64,000 nt of DNA from Sinomicrobium oceani (GTDB lineage: Bacteria > Bacteroidota > Bacteroidia > Flavobacteriales > Flavobacteriaceae): contig NZ_FPJE01000005.1 of assembly GCF_900119185.1 (NCBI RefSeq), positions 173,125 through 237,124 on the forward strand. Reading direction: 5' to 3'. The notes beneath the pieces are model-generated. The model searched no databases, was not told the origin of the DNA, and saw only the letters and a list, made by a program, of their open reading frames with translations. Below, piece after piece: positions 47,346 through 56,155 of this stretch; the first letter of the stretch is position 1; every line of letters begins with the position of its first letter. The position numbers and the translations under genes were made by a program.

Positions 47346-49700
47346 TTAGAACCTAAGGGTTAGATTCGCTGCAAAATTAAAAGGCTGTTGCCGCATCTCC
47401 CATACAGACCAGTATTTTTCATCGGTCAGATTATTCAATTTAAGTCCGACTCTCCATTTGGGCTGGTTGTAAAACACAGTGGCATTCAATACGGTATAGG
47501 AAGGTATAGTAAACACGTTATCACTAAACCTGTAATTATCACTTACATAATTTCCGCCGACACCTATGCCGAGTCCTCTCCAATGGTTCTGGAATGTATA
47601 GGACGCCCAGAAATTGGCTACGTGTTCCGGAGAACTGACTGCTTTGTTCCCTTCGATATCCGGATCACTGGTACGTACAATCTTATTATCGTTAAAGGCA
47701 TAACCCGCTACGATATTCAATCCGGAGACAGGATTGGCCACGATATCCACATCGACACCTTTACTTATCTGTTTGCCATCCTGAGTGATAAAACCGTCCG
47801 AGCCTGTTCGGATAGCATCATCAATAGTAATATTATAATAGCTGACTGTAGCACTGAGTTTATTGTCAAAGGTCTCTGCTTTTATTCCTCCTTCATATTG
47901 TACGGCATATAGCGGATCCAGAACCAAGGAAGATCCGTCCGGTTGATTTCTCGGCTCCTGGTTCTGGAAACCACTCATATAATTTCCGAATACCGAAACC
48001 TGGTCTTTAACCACCTGATATACCAGGCCCAGTTTAGGCGCTACTGAAGTCTGTTCATAGCTGTCTTTAGCTCCGGCTTTATCTCTCTTAAAATGATCTA
48101 CCCTCAGGCTGAGCATTGTCGAAAACCGGTCGGTAAACTCCACAACATCGGTCACATAACCGCTAAGCACGTACTCATTGGGATTATCAAATTTCCTGGG
48201 GTTTATGTTCACTCCAGCCAGCCCCCCTTTTCGGAGTGCGGCAAAATCCGTGGTTACATCGACAGTGTCAATATCATCGGACATCGTATACACCGCATTT
48301 TGGTTATACCACTTGTAGTTGGCTCCGATCAAAACCTTGTGCCTGATCTTCCCGGTATTAAATGTGCCGTTTATATTTTCCTGAATATTGGTATGATACG
48401 TATTTATGGGACCAAAATCCCCCATTCTTCGCACGGCCTTCGTAGGCGATATCCAGGTAGCGTACCCCTGATAACTATGCTGCAAATCCTCTTCTACCAT
48501 GGAGAACAACGTTGTCGATGTCCAGTTTTCCGAAAGTATGTATTTTGCCTCCGCAAAAATTTTCAACGATTTGGATTTTGCGTCGAATTCTTCGTGAAAT
48601 AACGATTTTCTGTACCCCAACGCTATATCCTGCGGACCGTTAATTCCCGAATTGGCTCCGTAATAATTGTATGTCGGCCTGGTATTGTTTACATCATATA
48701 TTTCGGCATCAAGGTTAAAAGTCAGACGGTCCGATGCTTTGTAAGTAAGGCTCGGAGCTATAAGGAAGGTGTTGTTAAATCCGAAATCCTGAAAACTCTT
48801 CTCCCGGTTTACTGCGGCATTCAGACGAAACAATACGGTCTTGTCTTCGTTAAGCGGCGTATTGATATCTGCGGTAAGACGGTGAAGATTAAAACTTCCG
48901 GTAGTATATGAAAGCTCCGTTCTTCCGGCTTCCATCGGTCTCTTTGTCACCAGGTTTATCACACCTCCGAAAGACGAAATATTACTTCCGAACAATGTTC
49001 CGGAAGGCCCCTTAAGGACCTCAATACGTTCTACATTAGCAATATCGAGGGAAGATCTCGACGACAGGGATTCCATACCGTTCCTGGCATTCACCCCAAC
49101 CGTAAATCCTCTGAACGTAGCTGCAAAACCACCCGAAGGATAGGAAAGTGGCACCACCCCAGGAACATTTCTCATGGTCTCGTTGATATCGGTAATAATC
49201 TGTTCCTGTATCAGATCTTTCCCTACAATACTGTACACCTGGGGGTTCTCTAAATTATGGAGCGGCATCCTTGCCACGTATTCCGTCTTTTTATTGGCAA
49301 AGCGATTGGTTTTATCTCCTTCCAGCGTAACTCCCTCCAGCTGTTCGGTTTGCTCCCTGAGCATCACCTCCGGAATGGTTGCGGTCTGTCCTTCCCGTAC
49401 GGTTATGCGGACCTCACGTGACTCATATCCGATGAGGGTTATACGTAATACCCTCTCCCCTACCGGGATTTTTTCTATACGATAAGCTCCGGAGTTATCT
49501 GTGATTTCACCATGGGCTGTACCTTTTACAACAACATTGGCCCATGCCATCGGATTTCCTTTTTCGTCTTTTACAACTCCGGTAACTGCTCCTTTACCCG
49601 AATGATCCTGCGCTAAAGAGACAGCCGGTATCAGAAACCACAATACCAGTACTCCCAGTATACGCTCCACCCTGAATAAATAATTTGATCTGTTCTGCAT
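47346..49700 (-). CDS. TonB-dependent siderophore receptor
   Basis: 784 residues. Signal peptide (about 1-30), carboxypeptidase-type regulatory domain (about 38-115; TGVVKDEKGNPMAWANVVVKG), plug domain (NETMRNVPGVVPLSYPSGG, VERIEVLKGPSGTLFG) and a 22-strand barrel ending in LTLRF. The plug motifs match ferrichrome/hydroxamate-type receptors. It takes up the ferric siderophore using TonB energy. The Met at 49700 (MQNRSNYLF) starts the signal peptide; the 26 upstream codons were rejected. Last gene of the siderophore operon, 127 bases after the ligase, with no terminator seen between them. Confidence 0.93.
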   Translation of the reverse strand: MQNRSNYLFRVERILGVLVLWFLIPAVSLAQDHSGKGAVTGVVKDEKGNPMAWANVVVKGTAHGEITDNSGAYRIEKIPVGERVLRITLIGYESREVRITVREGQTATIPEVMLREQTEQLEGVTLEGDKTNRFANKKTEYVARMPLHNLENPQVYSIVGKDLIQEQIITDINETMRNVPGVVPLSYPSGGFAATFRGFTVGVNARNGMESLSSRSSLDIANVERIEVLKGPSGTLFGSNISSFGGVINLVTKRPMEAGRTELSYTTGSFNLHRLTADINTPLNEDKTVLFRLNAAVNREKSFQDFGFNNTFLIAPSLTYKASDRLTFNLDAEIYDVNNTRPTYNYYGANSGINGPQDIALGYRKSLFHEEFDAKSKSLKIFAEAKYILSENWTSTTLFSMVEEDLQHSYQGYATWISPTKAVRRMGDFGPINTYHTNIQENINGTFNTGKIRHKVLIGANYKWYNQNAVYTMSDDIDTVDVTTDFAALRKGGLAGVNINPRKFDNPNEYVLSGYVTDVVEFTDRFSTMLSLRVDHFKRDKAGAKDSYEQTSVAPKLGLVYQVVKDQVSVFGNYMSGFQNQEPRNQPDGSSLVLDPLYAVQYEGGIKAETFDNKLSATVSYYNITIDDAIRTGSDGFITQDGKQISKGVDVDIVANPVSGLNIVAGYAFNDNKIVRTSDPDIEGNKAVSSPEHVANFWASYTFQNHWRGLGIGVGGNYVSDNYRFSDNVFTIPSYTVLNATVFYNQPKWRVGLKLNNLTDEKYWSVWEMRQQPFNFAANLTLRF

Positions 49701-49827
49701 TTTTGTTTTTGGTTTTGGTTTATCTATTAAACTTTTTGTGCGTATTGGCACCATACAGTTTCGCTGCATAACCTGCACATTTTGAAAAAATTATCGGGGG
49801 TAAAAGCTCATGGTATTTAATTTGGGA

Positions 49828-51222
49828 TTATACGACAACATCTCCGGACTCAAGCCATTTCGTAATAGTGGGATAATTGACTTTTCCGTTCGGAGTCAGC
49901 GGGACATTGTCGATATAAAGGACTTTAAGAGAACTTGCATGAAGATTTAGTTTTTCTTTTAAAACACCCATGACATCCTCTTTCTTGATGTCCTGATCGG
50001 TAAACAGCACGGCAAGAAACCTGTCATTGATCCCGGCACATATAAAAGTTTTTCCGGAAAAGGTATTTTTCAGGAGAAGTTCGGTTTCGTCCAGATTAAG
50101 CCGAATTCCAAACAACTTCACGATACGCTTTATCCTTCCTATGATATAATAGTACCCTTCTTCATCCTTTCTCGCACGATCTCCGGTGTACAGCTTTTCA
50201 CGCGTTTCAAAAAACTTAAGATCCGAACTTGCAGAAGCATATCCTCCGGAAACATTGGGGCCGTAATAAACGAGCTCTGCTGTTTCCTCATCTATTTCAA
50301 ACCGTCCTCCTTCGATAGGAACACCTATGGACGAACCTTTTCTACCCAGGTCCTGCGGAGGCAGAAAGGCCATTCGGCCGCTTGCTTCCGTTTGTCCGTA
50401 TTGGGCAAAAAACCGCTTACCGAGCTTCTGACTGTAGTCCGATATCACTTCGATCAGCTGACTGTTCAACATTCCTCCGGTATGTGTAAGGTATTTAAGC
50501 GAAGGATAATCCTTTTTAAAAAAGCCTATCCGGTGGAGCATTTCGTAGAAATAGGGTACCCCACCGAGTGTGGTGTAACCATATTTTGTAAAATCTGTCC
50601 AGAACTCTTTCCGGAAAGCATCTTTATCCGTGCAGACAATTGTACCTCCGCGTATACAGTTTGTCGTAAAAATAGACAGGCCATACACAAAGTTTACGGG
50701 GACATTCAGTGGGGCTACATCATCGGAAGAAACCGGCATATACTCCAAGATAGAGCTGGCGTTATGCACAAGGTTATCATCCGAAATCCTGACAAACTTG
50801 GGAGACCCGGTAGTCCCGGAGGTACTCATCAAAACCTTGATTTTGGGATGGATCGCATATTCTTCCGGTTTCTCCCAGCGCCGGAATAACGTTATGGCAT
50901 CCGAAACATCCAGACGGATGTACCCCGGTATCCGGGAACGTAAAGGATCGTAGATGTAATAAGGTTTATATTCTGTTTCGAGATGCTGCTTGAATTCTTC
51001 ATGAAGACCTGCACCGAGCAATGCTGCAACATGATCTGTACGGTAAAAATTCAGAAAAGTTTCTATGGCCGGAAGCTGGTTATCATTATAGATAAAAACA
51101 ACGGACCGCAGGTTCTCGATATCCAGGGAACCGTCTATCTCCCCGAAAGATCTGGATACTCCAGATCCGGCATCGATAAAGGTCAGATTCTCATTCGCTT
51201 TAATTATATCGTAAAGTCCCAT
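49828..51222 (-). CDS. AMP-forming acyl/aminoacyl ligase (ANL superfamily)
   Basis: 464 residues. Stand-alone adenylation enzyme with core motif A3 LMSTSGTTGSPKFV, A5 YGQTEASGRM, A7/A8 YTGDRARKDEEGYYYIIG and RIKRIVKLFGIRLNLDE, and A10 PLTPNGKVNY with the catalytic Lys. No fused carrier or condensation domain. It follows a discrete acyl carrier protein by 18 bases, so the inferred reaction is ATP-dependent loading of an acid onto that ACP. Located in a siderophore operon, where the loaded acyl group could be the donor for hydroxamate formation. The substrate cannot be read from sequence. Confidence 0.85.
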   Translation of the reverse strand: MGLYDIIKANENLTFIDAGSGVSRSFGEIDGSLDIENLRSVVFIYNDNQLPAIETFLNFYRTDHVAALLGAGLHEEFKQHLETEYKPYYIYDPLRSRIPGYIRLDVSDAITLFRRWEKPEEYAIHPKIKVLMSTSGTTGSPKFVRISDDNLVHNASSILEYMPVSSDDVAPLNVPVNFVYGLSIFTTNCIRGGTIVCTDKDAFRKEFWTDFTKYGYTTLGGVPYFYEMLHRIGFFKKDYPSLKYLTHTGGMLNSQLIEVISDYSQKLGKRFFAQYGQTEASGRMAFLPPQDLGRKGSSIGVPIEGGRFEIDEETAELVYYGPNVSGGYASASSDLKFFETREKLYTGDRARKDEEGYYYIIGRIKRIVKLFGIRLNLDETELLLKNTFSGKTFICAGINDRFLAVLFTDQDIKKEDVMGVLKEKLNLHASSLKVLYIDNVPLTPNGKVNYPTITKWLESGDVVV

Positions 51223-51240
51223 AGCGTTTTACTTATATAA

Positions 51241-51483
51241 TTATTGAATCTCTACACCGTACTTCTGTAAAATAACTCTTATCTTCTCTACGCTGCCCAT
51301 TTCAAGAATATCCTCCATATCAATGGAGATCTCGTAGGAATTTTCCAGTTCGGTGACCAGGACCAGGTGACTCATGGAGTCCCATTCGGCTATGCCCTGG
51401 TACTCCAACTGATCATTTACATTGTCTACAGGTATTTCAAAAGCTTTTGCAAATACTCCGTGGAATTGTGCTGTTGTATTCAT
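51241..51483 (-). CDS. Acyl carrier protein
   Basis: 80 residues, a four-helix bundle with the phosphopantetheine attachment motif WDSMSHL (Ser36) and an acidic helix II/III. It differs from the fatty-acid ACP (DSLD), having DSMSH as in dedicated carrier proteins of secondary metabolism. Sits between the MATE exporter (32 bases upstream) and the AMP-forming ligase, as a pair with the latter. Needs a phosphopantetheinyl transferase, not encoded in the window. Confidence 0.9.
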   Translation of the reverse strand: MNTTAQFHGVFAKAFEIPVDNVNDQLEYQGIAEWDSMSHLVLVTELENSYEISIDMEDILEMGSVEKIRVILQKYGVEIQ

Positions 51484-51515
51484 TTTTTATTACTTAGTAT
51501 TAATATATCAATTGA

Positions 51516-52922
51516 TTAAACTTTACTTTTTTTCCATGTACCTCTCCGGAAAACCAGGATACAGGCCGTAGCCAGAACAATTTCCGAAATCAGGATTGCC
51601 GCAAAAACCCCCTTGGGTCCCAGACCAAAGGAAATACCCATAGTATAGGAAAGGGGGAGTTGCGTCACATAAAACATCAGTATATAGAGAAGTGTAACCA
51701 CCATAACTTCCCCGGCAGCATTGAGGGCCCTGGAAATTACCATGGTATATCCCAACATGATATATGCCATGGAAATCAAGTGGATATAAGTTGTACTATG
51801 CGCAATGACCTCGGGAATATCTGTAAATATCCGGATTACAGGTTGTGCGAGAAAGATCCAGCAAACTGCAATAAACACGAGAAACCCCATGTTGATACCT
51901 CCGGCTCTCCACACGGATTTTTCGGCCCTTTCCGGTTGCTTTGCCCCGAGATTCTGCCCCGTTAAGATCCCCGCGGCATTGCCAATCCCCCATGCCGGCA
52001 TCGTGGCAATGGAAGCTACCCTTTGGGCAAGGACGTAACCGGCCAATGCATTTTCGCCGAAATGAGAGATAATCTTTATCATAAATACCCAGCTCGAAGC
52101 CGGGATCATAAACTGTACGGTACCCCCAAAGGCAAGCCTGACCACCTTTTTGAATATTCCGAAATGAAAACACAACTGTGCTTTACCGATTTCCAGTACG
52201 GTTCTCCCCCCGGCCAGGTGCCATGCCTGGTAAACAACTCCTGTTACCCGGGCAATCACTGCAGCAATAGCTACTCCGAGAAGCCCGTAAGCAGGAACAG
52301 GCCCCCAACCGTAAATAAACAGAGGACATAATATAATATTCAACCCATTGGACAACCACTGTGTTCGCATAGCTGTGGAAGCATCGCCCGCCCCACGCAA
52401 AATACCGTTTACCGTTAGACGCAGAATGAGAAAACCCCCGGAGGCAAACATAAGCACCGCATAACCCCCACCCCGTTCTACCATCCCGGCAGACAATCCG
52501 ATGAGGCTCATGATATCTTTAGCCCATACACTACATACCAGGCTTATTATCACCGCCAATGGTGTGGCGAGATATATGACCTGCATAGCATGAAGTCCGG
52601 CTGCTTTGAAATTCTTTTCGCCGATTCTTCTGGACACCAATGCCGAAGCAGCAATACTCAAGCCGACAGACACCGAGTAGGAAAGCGTAACTACCGAGGT
52701 AACACCCCCGGCAATGGATATGGCTTCCGTACCTATTCTGCTTACAAAAAAGAGGTTCGCACAGACAAACAACGATTCCATGAGAAGTTCTCCTACCATT
52801 GGTACAGCGAGCAAAACAATTGTTCTGTTAATACTTCCGGAAACGTAATTATGTTCTTTACCGAGCAACGCCTGCTTGAAAAGACTCAGAAAGGTCCGTG
52901 TTTTTAGCAAAGCGGTTTTCAT
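51516..52922 (-). CDS. MATE-family efflux transporter
   Basis: 468 residues, about 12 TM helices in two 6-TM halves. Starts with a cytoplasmic leader and the first bundle (LLAVPMVGELLMESLFVCAN). Proton- or sodium-coupled export of organic compounds. Its start overlaps the end of the preceding NIS synthetase by four bases (ATGA), so it is translationally coupled to siderophore synthesis and is the best candidate to secrete the product. Confidence 0.9.
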   Translation of the reverse strand: MKTALLKTRTFLSLFKQALLGKEHNYVSGSINRTIVLLAVPMVGELLMESLFVCANLFFVSRIGTEAISIAGGVTSVVTLSYSVSVGLSIAASALVSRRIGEKNFKAAGLHAMQVIYLATPLAVIISLVCSVWAKDIMSLIGLSAGMVERGGGYAVLMFASGGFLILRLTVNGILRGAGDASTAMRTQWLSNGLNIILCPLFIYGWGPVPAYGLLGVAIAAVIARVTGVVYQAWHLAGGRTVLEIGKAQLCFHFGIFKKVVRLAFGGTVQFMIPASSWVFMIKIISHFGENALAGYVLAQRVASIATMPAWGIGNAAGILTGQNLGAKQPERAEKSVWRAGGINMGFLVFIAVCWIFLAQPVIRIFTDIPEVIAHSTTYIHLISMAYIMLGYTMVISRALNAAGEVMVVTLLYILMFYVTQLPLSYTMGISFGLGPKGVFAAILISEIVLATACILVFRRGTWKKSKV

Positions 52923-54757
52923 TGATCTTCGTTCAGTGTTACCGCTTGGGATTGCTGTATAAGGTACATAGGATTGGGAAGCAAACCACTTTTCTTCATA
53001 TGAGGGAAGTCCGACGTCTCCGAGTATCCGTTATATAAGCGCCTGCTATTGAATATCAAACGCTTGAACTCCGGAATGAATATATCGTACTTTTCGAACT
53101 TTTCCTTTAACTCGGGATGCTCGGTTTGATGTTCCAGAACTATTTCATATACACATCTCCAAAACGACTGCTCCGGATAACTTAACGAAGCGATCAATAC
53201 ATTACTCAAATACCTAAAAAACGCATCAAAAACAGCAATAAGTATGGTCAAAGGAGCATTTTCGGGATTTGGCGACGTTATAAACATATTTTTAACCAAT
53301 GTTTCGGGAAGTTTTTTCTGCGCTTCTTCGTTGAGCAATATATCTCCGACGAAATCCTGTAGAGCTATCCTAACCGGCACGTAATCTTTTATTACCAGAA
53401 TAACATTCTGCCCATGAGGATCGATACAAATAGAATGATTGTAATAAATCTGAAGAACGGGCTTTAAATAAGCTTTAAGATAAGCACGCAACCACTGTTC
53501 TGTGGAGTATCCGGATTTTTCTATGAGTTCCTGTATAACACTTTTTCCGTCATCATCAACATATAACAAGGAAGCCATAGTCATCAATTTTTCACCGGGT
53601 TCCAGCAAGTTCACAGGGCTTTCTCTCCAAAGTGCTCCAAGAAACTCATTGTATTGATACGGTGGACTTTCAATCTTACTATATTTTGAGTGAGCATAAC
53701 TTACAGAAGCTATTTCTCCCAGTAATATAATTCCCATTTCCTGTAAACTCGGGTCCCTCTCCATCATACCTTTTAGCCAATCTGTCAACTGGGGAGCTAC
53801 AGATAATTGTTTAGGGGGCAACCCTCTTATATGACTGGTGTTCAATATAGAAATAGCCGTCTTGACATAATGCTTGTTAGGATGGCTCTGATTGAAAAAA
53901 GTGCGGATACTCTGCTGGGGACTGTAAAGGTCATCCCCCACGCCCAACGGAATGACATACTTTGCGGCTATATCTCCGGCAAATTGAATGGCAAGTTTAT
54001 TTTTCCATTGCCAGAAATGAATGGGTATAAATACATAATCCTCAGGAGACACATTTTGATCAACAAGTACTCTAATAAATTTTTCTAACAGATTTTTTCC
54101 CAACTCTTTTTCGAAAAAAGCAGAACAGTCTTCCCCGGAAATCAATTGCAGTGAAGTCCGCCGCTTTTGAGCTGCTACCCAGAATAAGCGCGTGTTTTTA
54201 TGCACTTCAGGTGTAAACTTTTTAAAATCATCTGCATCGAACCCTATACGTCCTTTATTGACAATCACCCAGGGATGCCCATCGGTAGTATGATGTTCTA
54301 TCGTCTGAAAATCTGAAGCTACAAGCTCTTCGGCCGTCATTCTCCCTTTGGAATGTACATAGGCATCGGCATACAATGTATGGGTCAGCTCTTCGACATA
54401 GTGGGTGAGCGTAAAAGACTCCATCCCGAAAGTCTGCTGAAGTTCAATAAAAAAATCAGGGACATCCAAAGTATCCAGCGCCACTCCGTTTTCATATTTA
54501 GAAATGGTTTCCTTTTGAACATGCCAGTAATTCAGAAATCTCGGGTAGGCAGAAAACACATAGTGAATGTTTTTATGGTCCGTATCCAGTTTAAAATGTG
54601 TAAGTCCATCCCGTTCCTTTCCTGTTACCTGTGGTTTAGCCACATCTTCACGCATCAGCTCTACCAGACTCTTAGCCAGTAAATTACGATTGACTTTCTG
54701 CCATACCTCCACCCGGAGATGTTGTGTATCGCTAAATATATCTGTAATGCTTGTCAT
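52919..54757 (-). CDS. IucA/IucC-family siderophore synthetase (NIS)
   Basis: 612 residues. NIS synthetases adenylate a carboxylate (citrate, 2-oxoglutarate or succinyl-hydroxamate) and condense it with an amine. Signatures: DGHPWVIVNKGRIGF (about 160; canonical is GHPxHPxxKxRxG, with the second HP here V-I), KTAISILNTSHIRGLPP (ATP-binding region), and DPHGQNVILVIKDYVPVRIALQDF (about 447; H-x-Q-N and the arginine). The C-terminal FhuF-like region is present. Follows the monooxygenase by 19 bases and overlaps the MATE gene. Resembles IucC/DesD; precise type not assigned. Confidence 0.9.
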   Translation of the reverse strand: MTSITDIFSDTQHLRVEVWQKVNRNLLAKSLVELMREDVAKPQVTGKERDGLTHFKLDTDHKNIHYVFSAYPRFLNYWHVQKETISKYENGVALDTLDVPDFFIELQQTFGMESFTLTHYVEELTHTLYADAYVHSKGRMTAEELVASDFQTIEHHTTDGHPWVIVNKGRIGFDADDFKKFTPEVHKNTRLFWVAAQKRRTSLQLISGEDCSAFFEKELGKNLLEKFIRVLVDQNVSPEDYVFIPIHFWQWKNKLAIQFAGDIAAKYVIPLGVGDDLYSPQQSIRTFFNQSHPNKHYVKTAISILNTSHIRGLPPKQLSVAPQLTDWLKGMMERDPSLQEMGIILLGEIASVSYAHSKYSKIESPPYQYNEFLGALWRESPVNLLEPGEKLMTMASLLYVDDDGKSVIQELIEKSGYSTEQWLRAYLKAYLKPVLQIYYNHSICIDPHGQNVILVIKDYVPVRIALQDFVGDILLNEEAQKKLPETLVKNMFITSPNPENAPLTILIAVFDAFFRYLSNVLIASLSYPEQSFWRCVYEIVLEHQTEHPELKEKFEKYDIFIPEFKRLIFNSRRLYNGYSETSDFPHMKKSGLLPNPMYLIQQSQAVTLNEDQ

Positions 54758-54776
54758 GATCTTCTGCTTTTGCTTG

Positions 54777-56132
54777 CTACTTCGTATCTTCGGCTATTAA
54801 TACCATATTTTCTTTTTCTGACACCCCCGATACTGAAGATGTTTTTTCAACACCGAATTCCTGGAATGCAATTCGCTTTTCCACCTTATAATACTCCCGC
54901 CCGAGTAACCGGTTTATAATACAGGAATTGCGGTACGCCCCCATACCGAGATCCGGTGTTACCAATCCGTGAGTATGGAGTTCTGCATTCTGCACGAAAA
55001 TCTCTCCTCCGTTCTTATCGATAGTGTAATATCGGTGTACATTATAAAGACCACTTTCCATACGGTCTATACGATCCTCAATCCCTTTCAGGAAATCGGG
55101 TTCTTTATAGGTGTACCCCGTAGCGAGGATCACAAAATCACTATGACTGTAGTAGGGCTTTTGTAGTTCGGTATGGGTAAAGCCGAGATCGTAAGACCCA
55201 TCGGCGGAAACTTTTATTTCACCAAGTTCAATATTAGACCGCAATTCGACATTGAGGAGGTCTTCTTCTACACTCATTTCATAAAGGGTGTTGAAAATTT
55301 CATTGATCAGGTCTTCATCAATTCCTTTATACAGGCCGCTCTGCCTGGCCAGCAATTGTAACCTGCTTTTGTGAGGCAAACTGTGAAAATGGTCTACATA
55401 TTCCGGGGAGGTAAGTTCCAGGGTAAGCTTGGCATTATTTTCCAGCGGAAAGAAATGGGAAGATCGCGTAAACCAGTTTAACTGTAACCCCTCTTTGGTC
55501 ACGGGGAGCAGATCTCTGAAAACTTCCGCTGCACTTTGACCGGAACCTATAATGGTCACTGTTTTTTTCTTTAAAATATCAGGCCTGGAATATAGATATC
55601 CCGAAGTGTGTATAACCCCAGGCATAGTTTCTGTTTGGACAAAGGCGGGGATACGGGGTGAAGTTCCCGTGCCCAAAACCAGTTTTTCGGCATAGTGCAC
55701 GGAAACTTCCCCGGTCTTGGTATGCTTTACGGCGACCTCATACAGCCCTTTATTATGGTCTATTGCAACGACACGATGCGAGAATTTACAATTCGGCAGC
55801 CGGGAAGCTGCCCATTGACAGTAGGCATTATACTCTTTTCGCAGCATAAAAAAACTTTCCCGGATATAGAATTTGTACAACCTATCGTTCTCCTTCATAA
55901 AGTTCAGAAAACTGAATTTGCTCGAAGGATCGGCCATAGTGACCAGGTCTGCGAGAAAAGGAACTTGTAACGTAGCATTACTAAACATCAGTCCCGGGTG
56001 CCAGTCAAATCCGTCCGACTGGTCAAAAAATACGGAAGAGAGCTCTTCTACGGGATCTAAAAGGGCTGCCAGGCCAAGGTTAAAAGGCCCGATACCGATC
56101 CCTATGACAGTATATTTATTTTGGGAATTCAT
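54777..56132 (-). CDS. Lysine/ornithine N-monooxygenase (SidA/IucD/PvdA family)
   Basis: 451 residues. FAD- and NADPH-dependent N-hydroxylating enzyme that hydroxylates the primary amine of a diamine or amino acid before acylation, yielding the hydroxamate iron ligand. FAD-binding GIGIGPFNLGLAAL at the N terminus, NADPH-binding IIGSGQSAAEVFRDL, and the family motif ILATGYTY are present. By context the substrate is probably cadaverine, putrescine or another diamine made by the decarboxylase. 23 bases after the fusion synthetase gene. Confidence 0.95.
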   Translation of the reverse strand: MNSQNKYTVIGIGIGPFNLGLAALLDPVEELSSVFFDQSDGFDWHPGLMFSNATLQVPFLADLVTMADPSSKFSFLNFMKENDRLYKFYIRESFFMLRKEYNAYCQWAASRLPNCKFSHRVVAIDHNKGLYEVAVKHTKTGEVSVHYAEKLVLGTGTSPRIPAFVQTETMPGVIHTSGYLYSRPDILKKKTVTIIGSGQSAAEVFRDLLPVTKEGLQLNWFTRSSHFFPLENNAKLTLELTSPEYVDHFHSLPHKSRLQLLARQSGLYKGIDEDLINEIFNTLYEMSVEEDLLNVELRSNIELGEIKVSADGSYDLGFTHTELQKPYYSHSDFVILATGYTYKEPDFLKGIEDRIDRMESGLYNVHRYYTIDKNGGEIFVQNAELHTHGLVTPDLGMGAYRNSCIINRLLGREYYKVEKRIAFQEFGVEKTSSVSGVSEKENMVLIAEDTK

Positions 56133-56155
56133 TTTTTTACATATTTGGTTAAGTT

